A stretch of DNA of 64,000 nt, taken from assembly GCA_022059125.1 (NCBI GenBank), contig JAEUWY010000002.1:3472001-3536000 (forward strand), in the 5' to 3' direction. The stretch is from Corynespora cassiicola (Eukaryota > Ascomycota > Dothideomycetes > Pleosporales > Corynesporascaceae). The translations under genes were made by a program, and so were the position numbers. Shown here one piece after another: positions 1 to 12,319 of this stretch. Position 1 is the first letter of the stretch. Every line of letters begins with the position of its first letter. The notes under the pieces were generated by a model. It was given only the letters and a program-made list of their open reading frames with translations. It searched no databases and was not told the DNA's origin.

Positions 1-461
1 CAAGGGCCCAGTCCAGGTCTACCATGGCTTCAATGTGACAATGCAGCAGCGTCCCCTTGGGCATCTTTTTGACGATCTGCCACAGCTTGCTCTTCTCGAT
101 GCGATCTTTTGCAAGCGAGAACATCATGCCGGGAAAAACGTCAACATGCTGCTTGACCAAGCTGTCTTCATACTCCCGGGTCCACAGGGATTGCTGCTCA
201 GAGAAGCGGATCTGGGAGACTATGGCACATGCCTCGGCAGCAATCGGGGACAAACTTTGGCGGAAAAGGTAGTCTGAAAGCGGTCAGACCGAGTTTATTC
301 TATTCAAATTACTGCGTTTCCTAACCGCTTCTGTTTCTCTTCTCTTCCTGCACCAACGCGTCTCTCCCGGAGAGGTACTTTTGGATGAAGGGATCAGCCA
401 GGTTAGGCACGCCCTCGGCTTGCTCCCACTCCGTGTCGTTTGGAGGCGCGTCTGCGGCCAT
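1..461 (-). CDS. Adenosine deaminase-related (ADGF/CECR1-type) protein, 5' part, runs off the left edge
   Basis: This is the N-terminal part of a predicted purine deaminase of the ADGF/CECR1 branch, which hydrolyses adenosine (or a related nucleoside) to the inosine form. Exon 1 is 326-461 and exon 2 is 1-273 and continues beyond the window; a 52-nt GT-AG intron lies at 274-325. The protein starts MAADAPPNDTEWEQ and reaches a conserved stretch reading KMPKGTLLHCHIEAMVDLDW. Its HxH pair matches the first metal-ligand motif of adenosine deaminases. No signal peptide is visible, unlike animal ADGFs, so a cytosolic enzyme is likely. It is divergent from ATG2, with 650 bp between the two starts. 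The family is well supported; the exact substrate cannot be judged because the catalytic core lies outside the window. Confidence 0.8.
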
Positions 462-1111
462 TTTTGGGGTCTGATGTGAGTTCTGGTAGCGTCTTCGTCT
501 GGGGAGCACGCGTATCAGAGATTTAAGGATGAGGAGTAACGGCCTTGGACCTGCCGTCCTAGGGAAGGTAGGCTCCAGGTGTGCTGACATAAGCGCGGAC
601 ATCCCCGATGATCGAGCTTATCAGCACGTGCAGGCGATAAGACACCTGCGAGCCGGCGTGGGACCCCATGGCCCGTCACCGCCCCGCGCGCTGCTCAAGT
701 GCTCGACTGTTCCGGTGGGAATAGCCGCTGCCATCGCATCATCGCATCATCCGCCCTGCTCGCCCTACTTTTCCCTATCCATAGTCTTGCGCCCCCCGTG
801 ACCACATACGTCGACGAGTCGCTGCCCGCCACACCTTCTTCACACCTCTAGCCCGCTGCGCACCCACTCGGCTGCCTCCTCTCACTCTCCTCGCCCAACC
901 TAAGGCCTGCCAAACTTTATAGGAGCCGCACCGGAGAATATAGCTTACAGCTGCAGCCTATATACGTATCCGCCCCTTCACCTCCGCTTCACCTCCGTTT
1001 GCCGTCTCGGGAACCGCCTCGTACTTATGGAGTGCAGCTCCGCGCACCGGTAGGCGCGCGACTTGCCTACTCCGCTGCTCGAGCCCCGTACCACGCAACC
1101 AGCAGCCCACC
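462..1111. promoter_or_regulatory. Divergent intergenic region between the deaminase and ATG2
   Basis: The two genes are transcribed away from each other, so this 650-bp stretch should hold both promoters. The ATG2 side is pyrimidine-rich (CTCTCACTCTCCTCGCCC-like tracts near 880-900), as is common in fungal promoters and leaders. No ORF here looks like a real gene and I recognise no specific operator. Confidence 0.5.
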
Positions 1112-4100
1112 ATGGCCTTCTTCTCGGCCGTTTCTTCTTCCATCGGCAAGAAGCTGCTGCTCTATGGCCTTCGACATATAGATATTCTTGACAAGGATCC
1201 TGCCGACTTCGTGAGCGTCGATGTCGGCAAGAGGACGACATTGGAGGTCCGAGATGTTGGCCTCCACATCAAGGCAAGGCATACATCACCACATACACGC
1301 GCACATATGCTAATAATCATGGCTCAGAAACTTGTCGCTCTACTCCACCTTAAACTACCACCCGAAATCCATCTCTCCAAGGCCAAGGCCTCCCTCCTCC
1401 GAGTCACCTTCGTCCTCGACTTCGGCGTCCCTCAGATAATCATAGAAATAAATGGCATACAGGTGCATGCTAAGCTGGCTGAAGACCCGGAGACTTCTGG
1501 CGCAAAGCCTCGAGGAAAAGGGCCTTCTCCCAAAACTCGGACCGCAGCACGGTGCCGGGCAGGCTCGCCTGGGTCTCGTACCCCTCATTCAGACGATGAT
1601 TCCGATGAAGATGACGAGCACGTACCGACCGTAGATGAGCTAGCCAAGTCTTTTATGAGGGAAGAGCCGGACGAAGAGATTAGAGAGCTCGAGCAAGAAC
1701 TGAACACCCATTCAGAGTACCTCCAAGACTCTGTCAGTTCTAGCGATGACGGAGACGATCTCAGTGCAGGGATGGGCGCACCACTTGGGCTTCCTACATA
1801 TCTACGGAATGTTCTCAACACGGCTCTTGATCGTATGCAGATCTCAATAAATCACATCGACATCGAAGTGGAGGACCAATTCCCAGCGGACCCTGCAGGC
1901 GTAGCCAGAGAAGACGGTGATCCATTTGTGTCACTCAACTTTCACATCGAACGAATAGCGATGGACTCTGTGACAGCCCGCGATGCTCGTCTGGACATCC
2001 AGTCTTCGCCTAAACCTGCTGTGGATCCTTCAACTAGGCTTGGCCAGCGTCGGATGAGAGTAGAGAACATTTGTGCTCGACTGATTTCAGATGCAGATAA
2101 CTTTGTGACCACGTCACGGATGTCAAGACCGTTATCACCTACAGATACTCGCTCTGAAATCTCTTCAGACACTAGGCCGCAAAGTGAACCATCCGCAAGC
2201 CAGGCATCTGTGAGGTCCGTAGAGAAAGATCTTGCAAGCTCAGAGATCAAGTATGAGTCCGTTGAGAGCTCGAAGTCTGATCTGGACGATGGTAGAGAAG
2301 CTGATATAGCGGCTTCCACTTCTGTGCAACAACTTCCAGAACCATCTATATCCGTACATGAAGAGGTTGCAGAGGTTCCGGTAGAGCAAAACCACCTCGC
2401 CTCTTCTGCTCTGACAACAGATGACGACAGATTTGCGGACGCTGCTTCAGATGATGGTTTAGGTCGCAGCACGATGACTGATTCTTTTGCACAGTCAAAA
2501 CATTCACTGCCAAATCGTGACTTGAATTCCAGTAGCATCTTATACGATGATGAAGGACTATTGGACTTTGCCATGCAGAATGATCTTCTAGGCTCAAGAG
2601 TGTATAAGGATTTTGAAGAGCAGGCATACGCAGATCCTACTACTAGCCAGTTGTCCGAACGTCCAGGATCAATCCAAGATACTACAAATTCGCGTCATGA
2701 GAGCGTCAGGTCTCAGTCAGGCCTCCTGACCGTTTCTGCTCTCGCACGATCCACGAATACTCTACCAACCGCATCTACCCTCGCACGATCTTCGAACACT
2801 CTGCCAATCAACTCTCCTCTCGCACAATCCTCGGACACTTTGCCAACCACCTCCCCTCTCACACAATCCTCGAATTCATTCCCGACCGTCTCTGTTCTAG
2901 CTCGATCCTCGAGTTCTTTGCCAAAAGCACCGTCCCCGTCTTGTTCCGAGTTTTATGAGCGTCCTCCAGTACAACATGAGGAAACCCCAAAGACCATCCA
3001 GAGCCGCCACACCGACATGGCCGATTCGATTGGGAGCAGACGAAGTTCATCATCCTCATCTGTACCAGCGCAAGGCGATGGCCAAGTCGAATCCTCACTT
3101 GCAGAGTCTCAACTCTTCACCCATGATGATGCCGAGAGTATGTACATGAGTGCCATGAGCGATACCCCAGCAGCTGCTAGCCGTGGGCCACACATTCCTG
3201 GTGGCTGGGATTCGGCATCAAATTCGAGCCACGGAACCGAATCCGACTCGGGACCTATTCCAGAATCCATGGTGGCAGGAAGTATCTTGGGACACATCCC
3301 AGAGGGAGACGATGGTTGTGAAACACCCCGTCCTGGAAGTCCGCAGAGCATGCCTTCCTCACCCCGTGCCCCAAGAGAGACAACGCCCACCAAGAGAACC
3401 GAAGAGGTACCAATGACTAGTGAAACTGTCGAACTAAAGATGGCAAAGACTTTCTTGACTGTGGATCAAATAACAGTCTGGTTCCCCTTGGGATTGACTA
3501 GCGATGAGAAGACCGAGCCAGCTGGCGAATCTGTGATTGAAGCTTCGGCATTCGACTTTAAACCTCCCAATCTAGGAGATGATTCTATATTTCAAGAGAT
3601 GCCAGGATCTTTTTCGAACTATGCGCATTCGACTTCGTCTCGAAGACAAGGTTCGGCCGAAGAAGCAGCCCGACGGCGTCCTGATTTGAAAGCCTCGCAG
3701 GCTACGAAGTCTCCCTCAACACCTAATCACCATTCTGCAGATTTTTCGGTCGAGTTGGGGTCCATCACTGGGCATATTGATTTCTCTGCAGGTCGCATCA
3801 TGTTTCAAATGGTTGATCGTGTGCTCAAAGCTGTTACTGGAATCCCCGAAGGTGAATCGAAGCCAAATAAGGACCATCCAAAACAACAAGACCAGACGGC
3901 AAGCTCTCGGAGCAAGATGGATCTTTCGATCAGGAATTTTGGCATTGTTTGGCTTGACCATTTAGCTACGGAGGCAGCAACGGAAGGAGGGTTTTCGTAC
4001 GCCAATCTCGCTCCAGATCCTCTTGAAGCCATTTTGAGGATCAGCATGTCCTCTATTCATCTGGTCACCCAGAGCATTCAGGACGAAGTCCGTACCAAAT

Positions 4101-7100
4101 TAAAAATCGGCAAGTTCGTGCTTTCTGCTCTTGATCACGACCTTCTCACTTTCCAAACCCCCAAGACGAAGTCCAGGAGGTCGCTTGCAAGTAAACCCGA
4201 AAGTATTACGAACGATATCGAAATGGATTTCGAGCAATCAAAGGATCCACGAATTACCATCGTCACTCGACCTGTGGGAATCAATCTCGACCTACAAAGG
4301 CTCGACGATGCTCTGGGCACATTCGGCGGATTTAGTGGGATATTGGAACTGGGCAACTCAATAACTTCCAACAACACAGCGAACAGCCCAGCTGTAACTC
4401 CTGTGCCACCTCGATCAAGGGGAGTTCACTTCGGCGATACTCCTCCGCCTCCATCGAATCCAGTGGCAACGAATTCAAGTACCCCCAAGGTCGACGTCCA
4501 GTTTGGAGAAGTCAGTCTAGTGTTGAAGGGGAGAAGCTGTGCGGTGCAGCTGCAAACTACTTCTGTTCGCGCAGCGGTCCGAAAGAGCAATGTTAGGCTT
4601 AAAGTGGCGGAAGTGAACCTCTCTGGGCCCCATGTCGACGGCACACAAATAGGCGCCCCACTTCTTGTGGAGATTCGAGGCACTACTGTCAACTTTGTCT
4701 TCACCCCAGAAGAGGTCGATTTAACCAGATTGATATCAATGATTACGCCATCAAAAGACCCCTACGAGAATGATCAGGATATCCTCATCGATACCCTCCT
4801 ACGCCAACGACGCAAGGGGTCTGTTCTTCGAGCAGAAGTCGCAAGTGTTGGAGTGCGGGTCTCGGATATCACGCAGCTGCAGACATTTGAAATCCTCGGA
4901 GCAGAAATCGCCAAACTTTCTAAGGTCACCAAATATCTTCCAGACGATGATCGACCTGGCATCTTGACTCTTGCGTCAGTCCAGAATCTGAGTGCCAACG
5001 TCATGATAAATGACCGATTGGGAGATGTCTCTGTTTCCTTGGGCAATGCTGCTGTGGCACATGTCGGAGTTCCTGCTTTGCTTGCCGTTGAGATAGGGAC
5101 AGCCTTGGTCAAGCGGGATGACGAGGTACTTGTTCATGAGGTTGTTGAGCTGCGCTCGCAGGATCACTTGCCTATGATAATGCTCAGGATGGTAGGCGAC
5201 GAGATGGAGCCCATCGTCAAAGCCAAAATGTTCAATGTGTGCTTCGAGTATCGCGTTTCGACTGTAATGGCAGCCTTGGGGCTTTCGGATGATGGCACGG
5301 TCGATGACATAGCACTAGGTCTTGCATCTTCCGTTGCTACCATTACGGGCGGATCTTCTCCCAAAACACTGAGCAGGCAGAGTACCCAGTCTAGCTCGCC
5401 CCCTACCCAGAACGCGAGGCCATTACAGATTGACCTCCTCCTTCGAAGCTGTGCGATCGGCCTGAATCCCCGAAAGATAACCTCAAAGGGTCTATTCGTC
5501 CTTTCAGATGCGCATGTATTGTGCAAGCAAGGAAAGACTAACATGGGAGTTTCTGTTGAACTTCGAAAGGCCTCAATGCATGCCATCGACGACACTAGCC
5601 GACTCTCTGAAAAGCACGAGCCTCTGGTTTTGGCTTCTACCAGTGACCGCCATTTGCGTGAACTTGGCCAGTCTGGATACGTTTCGTTGAGTTCGATATC
5701 CGCAGCCAAAGTAGTGGTGAGCGTCAGTGGGGACATAAAGGATCAACCACAGATGGTAGATGTGGAATTCAAGAACGAACTCTTCGTCCTCGAGTCTTGT
5801 GCAGATTCGACACAGACGCTGATCGCCATTTTGAACGGTCTTCAGCCGCCGATGCCGCCTAGCACTGCGGAACGCTATCGAACTGTCGTGCCGCTACAGC
5901 AAATGATGGAGTCGTTCACCGGAGACGCTATAGATGCCCCTGAAGATCTTGAAGATGAGAACTTTATGGACAACGCTGACCTCGTCGCTGATGAAGTCCC
6001 TGTAAATCTGGAGTTTGTGGGCAGTGTCTACAATGCGGAGTCACTGCCTTCGTCTGAAGACCTAGGTGACAGCATGCTTGGAGAAGACGATCTTGGAGCG
6101 CTTGCAACGCCACCCATCACCCGACAGCGCGGTGACCGAGGCCTTCTGGAGAGCTTCCAAGAGCAGTACGAAGTAGCAGAAGGCGAACAAGAATTCGACT
6201 TCAGCGAGAACTACTTCAAGGACTCGGACTCGGATGGCAAAGGCAAAGCTCGTAAATGGGACTCAGCGAAGAACCAGTACTCGCTCACGAACGAGTTCAA
6301 GACACCAAACGCGCCACTCAAGGTTCGGGTGCGGGATATGAATGTCATTTGGAATCTATACGACGGCTATGACTGGCCACGAACACGGAATGTCATTGCT
6401 CAGGCAGTGGAAGATGTGGAAGCGCGTGCTGAGGAAAGAAGACGAAAGCCCCGGGACGAAGATGATGATGAGGATTTCGTTGAGCAAGACTTCCTGTTCA
6501 ATTCTGTCTGGATCGGAGTCCCAATCAAAGATGAGAAGGGGGCCCTCGCACGACGCATCAATCATGACATCGACGATCTCGTCAGCGAAACAGGAAGTTA
6601 TGCCCCTTCAACTGCAACGAGATCTACTGCGACCACAGCTCGCCCTCGCAGTATTCAGAAGCCTGGTCGACGTAGATTGAAGTTGGAGCGAAGCAAGAAC
6701 AAGAAAGTCGCTTTCCAGCTCATGGGTGTCGCCGTAGATCTAGTCGTGTATCCTCCAACTTCGGGCGAAACCCAGAACTCGGTCGATGTCCGCATCCAGG
6801 ATTTCGAAATCTACGACCATGTCCCATCTTCGACCTGGAAGAAGTTCGTAACATGTCTAGTCGAACCCAGCCAACGCGAGATGAGCAAGCCGATGATCGA
6901 CTTAGAACTCTTGACCGTAAAGCCGGTCAGTGAGCTAGCCGCATCTGAACTGGTCATTCGGGTTACAGTCCTTCCTCTCCGTTTACATGTTGATCAAGAT
7001 GCCCTCGACTTCATTACTAGGTTCTTTGAATTCAAGGATGAGTCCGTTCTAGAGGAGAGCAGCAGCCCGTCAGAGCAACCTTTTATCCAGCGCCTGGAGG

Positions 7101-7994
7101 TCAATTCCGTCACGTTGAAGCTGGACTATAAGCCCAAACGTGTCGACTATCGTGGCTTGCGCTCCGGCCACACAACAGAATTCATGAACTTCCTTGTTCT
7201 TGAAGGTGCTGATATCGTGCTCCGGCATGCTATTGTCTACGGCATTACCAGCTTTGACAAACTGAATAAGACATTAAACGATGTTTGGATGCCGGATGTT
7301 AAGCAGAATCAGCTTCCTGGCGTGCTTTCGGGGCTTGCCGCCGTCCGCCCTCTTGTCAACGTTGGATCTGGTGTCAAGGATCTCGTAGTAGTGCCGATGA
7401 GAGAGTACAAGAAAGATGGGCGCATTGTGCGCAGTTTACAAAAGGGCGTCTATGCTTTTGCGAAGAATACGACATCAGAGGTTGCTCGCCTTGGTGCCAA
7501 GGTTGCTATCGGCACCCAAACTCTTCTGGAGGGCGCGGAAACCTTTCTAAACCCACAACAAGCCTCTCCAGGTCGATCATCTTCATCGGCACATGACTGG
7601 GATGGCGAAGATCCGTCTTCGTCCGATTCAGAGGAACCGCGTGCCGTGTCCAACTACGCCAACCAGCCTATCGGTGTTAGAGCTGGACTACAATCTGCTG
7701 CTCGGCACCTGGAACGCGATCTGTTGACTGCACGCGATGCTGTGATTGCCATACCAGCAGAGATCATGGAGGAAGGAACTGGAGCAGGAATGGCCAGGGC
7801 TATTGCTCGAAGAGCTCCAACAGTCATCTTGAGGCCTGCCTTGGGTGCGACAAAGGCAGTATCCAATGCTTTGCTGGGTGTTGGCAACGCATTGGATTCA
7901 GAAAGTCGGCGTAAGATAGATGATGTAAGTCTCTCCATCCTACACATCATCGGTATACCGCTAACAACGTCTGCAGAAATACAAGAGTCGCTAA
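1112..7994 (+). CDS. atg2: Autophagy-related protein 2 (Atg2), bridge-type lipid transfer protein
   Basis: Atg2 moves phospholipids from the ER to the growing phagophore and works with Atg9 and Atg18. Exons are 1112-1273, 1328-7924 and 7977-7994 (2258 aa). Intron 1 (1274-1327, 54 nt) is a GC-AG intron with a good branch site (GCTAAT); it has no stop and is a multiple of three, so it reads through as ORF. Intron 2 (7925-7976) is GT-AG, and after it the protein ends IDDKYKSR, close to the ending I expect for fungal Atg2. Visible landmarks are an N-terminal chorein-like segment (roughly residues 1-110, with LEVRDVGLHIK then KLVALLHL), the CAD-tip motif NVIWNLYDGYDWPRTR, and a conserved C-terminal region with GVLSGLAAVRPLVNVGSGVKD cut here into known blocks. 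A long Ser-rich insert holds a five-copy repeat. The protein is longer than yeast Atg2 (about 1600 aa) because of disordered inserts. Confidence 0.95.
2732..2926 (+). repeat. Coding minisatellite in ATG2: five 39-nt (13-aa) units
   Basis: Five consecutive 13-codon units have the approximate consensus xSxLAxSSNTLPT and encode about residues 523-587. Units differ at several codons, so the array is diverged rather than freshly duplicated. It lies in the disordered Ser-rich part of the protein, outside the lipid-transfer core. Confidence 0.85.
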
Positions 7995-9555
7995 GGTTGC
8001 CGGCATACATACTTTGATTTTTCTCCAGTAGCTTCGAAGGGCGCAGTTGGTGGGAATGGCGCAAATGTTTACTCTCCTATCATGCACGCATGGCATCCTT
8101 CTCTTCATTTAGCTCTTTTACTTTGGAGTTTCCTGTTTCTTCTCGATGAAATTGCATAGCGACGGTGCGAGTATCAACCATCTTTCACACACCTGTTCAC
8201 CCACAACCATCTGGCCCTGGCGATGCCCTATTTGATTTGAACCGACTGACTGATTTCTTCCTTCCACTCATTTCCCATCCCCTGGCCCTCTTCATACTTG
8301 TCGGGGATGTTTACATAGGCTTTGGTGGAGCTGCATCTGGCGTTTTCTGACACGGCGCGGCGTGGCGCGGCACGGCACGGCTCGGAAGCATTGCGTTGCG
8401 TTGCCGATAGAAAGGTCCAAGAAGAGGACGGGTCAAAGCCCACAATACTGCTGTAACAACGTGGAGGCTGTACGTGAAGATGATGTACATACAGGTCTGA
8501 TAAGCAAGCATGACGGTCGCATCTAGATTGCAGATAGAAAGTTTCTCCTGATTGAATGATTAGGCGAACCCTTTGCTTGTGCATGACTTGTTTTCTGTTG
8601 ACAGTTCGCTGTGGCGCTGTGGCTTGCGCTAAAACGTTATCAAAACTTTGCTCTTGGGTGAGATTAAAGGAACATGGCACAGCTCAGATCAGGCCAGCAC
8701 AGCATAGCACAGCACAGCATAGCGGATACTGAGAGGCTGGGCTGGACTGATCTGTTCTGATCTGCCAATATAATACACACTATCATTACGTATATCTAAA
8801 CAACTCCACCTGCACGACTATTTGCCGTTTGTCTGGCGCGTTACCGCCAGGCCTCCTTCCTTGGGTGGATGCTGTATATTCTAGCGAGGGACATGAAGAT
8901 AAGACAAGGAAATAACGAGATGTACGGAAATGGATATGGAACGAGAGAAAAATGAGATAATGAAAAAAAAAAACAGAATGCGGGATTCTGATAATGATGA
9001 CAGATGTATATGCAAGCATGCACTGTTGTTGACCCAGACTCCTCGCTAGCTATCCACAGTAGATGAGTGATGATGTATGTCTTTCCTTGCCATGCCCCCC
9101 CCTTGCTTCCTTTGCCATGCCGGTCCGCCCACCCGCCTTCCGTCCTTCATACAACAGCGATAAGATCCGACCTTCCCCCGAACACTCCGGTACGAATGAT
9201 GTTATGGATATATATATGTGTGTATATAGAGATGAAATTATACACAAGATAGTATGGTATGGTATGGTATAATATGATATGGTACGCAACGACGGACATG
9301 AAGATAAGGAGAAGGAAAAAAGCAGATACGCCGATATGAGATATGGAGATGATGGTCGTGCAAAGGCGTGAGCCTTACACTTCCACTTACAGTGAGAGTG
9401 CTCTACAAAAAGCAATGATGACTACGACGATGCGATATGAAACACGGAAACGATGGCGAGAAAAAGGGTGATGCAATAATATGAGACGTACATTACGTGA
9501 GACAAGTTTTTTGTTCGTTGTTGCTTTCTTGAAAAGGACAAGCGTCTTTTTCTTC
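7995..9555. other. Convergent intergenic region, no gene seen
   Basis: This stretch holds the 3' flanks of ATG2 and of the membrane-protein gene on the opposite strand. It contains low-complexity DNA: a GC-rich GGCGCGGCRTGG-type run near 8352-8385, a CAGCACAGCATAG duplication (8695-8723), and TATGG pentamers (about 9252-9284). Open frames here are short, skewed in composition and mostly begin at non-ATG codons. Confidence 0.5.
8695..8723. repeat. Imperfect tandem duplication of CAGCACAGCATAG
   Basis: Two copies of the 13-mer, at 8695-8707 and 8710-8722, lie in the ATG2 3' flank. Confidence 0.6.
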
Positions 9556-10845
9556 TCACGTTGGCGTCCGCCAATTCTTGTACAGACATGAGCACAGGTT
9601 CCCTGCGTCCTGGGCGTCCATGCTGATTTGTTTGCCGCTGCTGGAACAGCTGGGCGTGCTTTCGCCGCCGCCAACGGCCTGTTCGACGCGTACCGCTGTG
9701 CACAAATAATTAGCTGACAGGGATCCCATGAAGATGAAACAGCAGCACATCCGCGGCCAAATTTACGCTCCCTCTTTTTTCGGTTGGGATTGACCCGCCG
9801 GTTTGTGGCGGAGAGAGGGGAGTCTAGAACTTACCAAAGGGCCATTCAGGAAAACTGGGGTCCCCCGTCGGGTCCCCTGTGTCTGTGTCTGGATACGTTT
9901 TTGCCATCTTGGTGTACAGATACGCTTGGGTGCTCGTGTATTGGAAGTCGCAGTCCGCCGACTTGCCGTCAATATCGGCCGTCACTGTCTTGGTAGACGA
10001 GATCTGAAAACGATAGCGTTCGGTCGATTCGCCCTCGTCAAGGAGCTCGAGGTCAGCGTTTTTGAACGATATGTCGAACGGATTATCAGTCGAGGTGATG
10101 GTTAATTTGCCGTTCAGGGTCCCGATTATCCAATTGAATGTTGCGACGGATTTGGAGGGCGAAGTGTTGTACTCGGTGTACGGGTAGCAGGTCCATGTAG
10201 AGGGGTTGGATGTGCAGTTGGTTTGAACGGTGTCAAGGAAGGTTACCATCGAGTAGGAACCTTGTGGGAAGTTGGAGGGGAGCGAGGATGCAACTGTGTT
10301 GGTCGCAGTACCAGTGGGTGTCGACTGAGAGTTGGAGCCAGAACTGGAGTCAGAGTCCGATGCCTCTTGGGAGCCATTCTTCGAGGAGCTAGTTGATGAT
10401 GTCAGTGTCTATTATCGAATGAGGGGGGTAATTGAGTTGCATACCTCTTCGAGCCGCCACCCTTGCTCACTCCCACTGCTACTCCCACTGCCAGTGCTAT
10501 TATCGCGCAGATGACGAGTGCGACTATTATGATGATTCTTTTCCGTCTTCCTTTTTGAGGGGCCACAGTGTGCACTCCACCCTTCTTTTCCCCGTCCGAC
10601 CACACGCTGTAGCTGTAGCCCGAGTTCTTGCTGTCCTGGGTACTCTCGCCATCACCTAGCACTGCAGGTAAACCACTCCTTCGCACCGACTCTCGGTGTG
10701 CCTCACGTGCCCCCCTCGTTGACGGGTCGCCCCCATTTTCGAGAATGACGGAGAGACGTTGGCCAGCTGGCGTGGATATGCGCTTTGGCTGTGGCTCTAC
10801 GAGCTGCTGATGGTGCCTCGTGCGCCTGCTTCTCCAAAAATCCAT
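9556..10845 (-). CDS. Uncharacterised single-pass membrane protein with Cys-containing ectodomain
   Basis: I do not recognise a named family. Exons are 10445-10845, 9835-10388 and 9556-9695, with GT-AG introns at 10389-10444 and 9696-9834, giving 364 aa. The start is the ATG encoding MDFWRSRRTRHH; an upstream in-frame GTG is ignored. Residues 1-103 are polar and basic and end in KGRRKR. A strong membrane segment follows at about 104-126 (IIIIVALVICAIIALAVGVA), then a Ser/Gly-rich linker and an extracytoplasmic domain of about 220 residues containing NCTSNPSTWTCYPY, SADCDFQY and a C-terminal NLCSCLYKNWRTP block. A positive flank before the membrane segment and no signal peptide suggest type II topology, N-terminus inside. 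It may be a cell-surface or secretory-pathway protein, but the function is unknown. Exon structure is well supported because the frame is kept across both introns. Confidence 0.75.
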
Positions 10846-12319
10846 TGCAGTGGTTGGGTGATGTGATGGTCGATTCTGGATCGTCACTCCTTGGGTCGAT
10901 TGAGACTACGCCGCAATAGTATGTGCCTCCCCTGTGCCTAGCCGGTCCTCTGCATGCTCGACGGGTGTCCCAATGGTTCCAGTTCCTCTTCTAAGCGGTC
11001 ATAGTGGTCTTTTGATGGCGGTATCTTCAGGGTTCGATGATCAGACGTTTGGACACGAGGGGAAAAGGAAGTAGAAGGCAGACAGAGGGGAGCTCAGACG
11101 CATCTCCAGCCAGACTCCAAGCCGAAGCCGAAGCATAGACATTAAAAGAAAAGGCGCACGTGGGGTCCATGCTCTCATGGCGTGAGGACATGAACACAGA
11201 TGTGGTGTCGCCATCTCCCATCCTGGACTAGACATTCAGCCGGACCAGGCTGATGGTGGAGCGAAAACGAGAGGGTAACCTGATGAAGCCAAGGTGTCAT
11301 GCACGATGCTAGTTCGGGAGTGACGACGGGTCAGGGACGCAGATCTAGAGACGGACGGTGCTTTTTAGGGCCTGGTCGGTACGAAGCATTTATCGACAAA
11401 GGCTGCGCAACGATATAAACGGGGCACGCTCAAGGCATTGACTCGGGGGAAACTTTGGGGAACGTTGCAGGTTCTCTGCCCTCGTCCGAACGGCGTGGGA
11501 TCGACGTTTGAGGCCATCTTAGAGTTTTCGCGGAGGCTTCGGGGAATTGATCCATTAATATCCAGGGGCTTTCCGGCTATGATTTACGACTCGACTCTGG
11601 GGCGGTACCTGCGTCGCGGCGGCTTTGCCAGGATGTTGACAGCCGCGACAGGGGCGCCGAGCCTCGGGCCAGCTGCCGGAGAGACTTAATGCCAAGGCCA
11701 AGCCCGACGTCTGGCTTTCACCTCGCTAGCGGCGCGTTGCAGCCAGACGCGACTACCACGCGTGAGCACGCTTCACACGTCCTGAGGACGTCCAACTGCC
11801 ACGCCGGGACCGATGGGACGGATGGGCCACTCACCTTCACCCCTCTTGCCCGCGGCCTCACTGGGCGTCTCTCCCCGGCCCTCCAAGCTTTTCGTTCGTC
11901 CCTAGTCTTGTGCCCATCCAGCTCCTCAACTCGGTCCCCAACTATCGGCAAAGCGGACCTACCCTGCGACATTGGCTTACCCCCATTTCCGCATTGGGAG
12001 CGCCTCTACCGAAAGAAGAGCTCCCTCACCAAAAGAAGCCAGGTCGTCTATTCTCACCACCGGCAAACATCCCTGTCGGCAGCATACCAGTCGCTGAGCA
12101 AGCCACCGGTTTCTTTTCTCTGCAATAGGACGGAGACTTCTCATGACCAGCGCATATCCCCGCCGACAGCATACCACAGCAAAACGGGCGAGCTAACTGC
12201 AACTTGCGTTTCAATAAAAGCGCCTTGGTCACAAGAAGCAAGCTCGTCTACTCTCAACCACGACTGGATCTTTCCGCAGCTAGCATAGCTCACTATCGCC
12301 GAAACACAAAACAAAAAGC
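10846..12319. other. Intergenic region upstream of the membrane protein (-) and clr2 (+)
   Basis: This is a divergent region of about 1.5 kb. The part near clr2 (11.9-12.3 kb) holds three related copies of an AGCATAcC-containing motif and a repeated TCGTCTAYTCTCA motif. The 199-aa frame at 11689-12288 starts at a real ATG but has shadow-like composition and no recognisable domain, so I treat the region as promoter and leader. Confidence 0.5.
12065..12290 (+). repeat. Diverged repeated motifs in the clr2 leader
   Basis: Similar blocks appear near 12065-12090 (ATCCCTGTCGGCAGCATACC), 12151-12175 (ATCCCCGCCGACAGCATACC) and 12265-12290 (a weaker copy ending AGCTAGCATAGC). TCGTCTATTCTCA and TCGTCTACTCTCA precede the first and third copies. 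Confidence 0.45.

Noticed and set aside
2346..3393. Several minus-strand frames inside ATG2
   Set aside because: Mirror frames of the Ser-rich coding region.
11689..12288. 199-aa plus-strand frame upstream of clr2
   Set aside because: Starts at an ATG but has no domain, and is built partly from repeated leader motifs.
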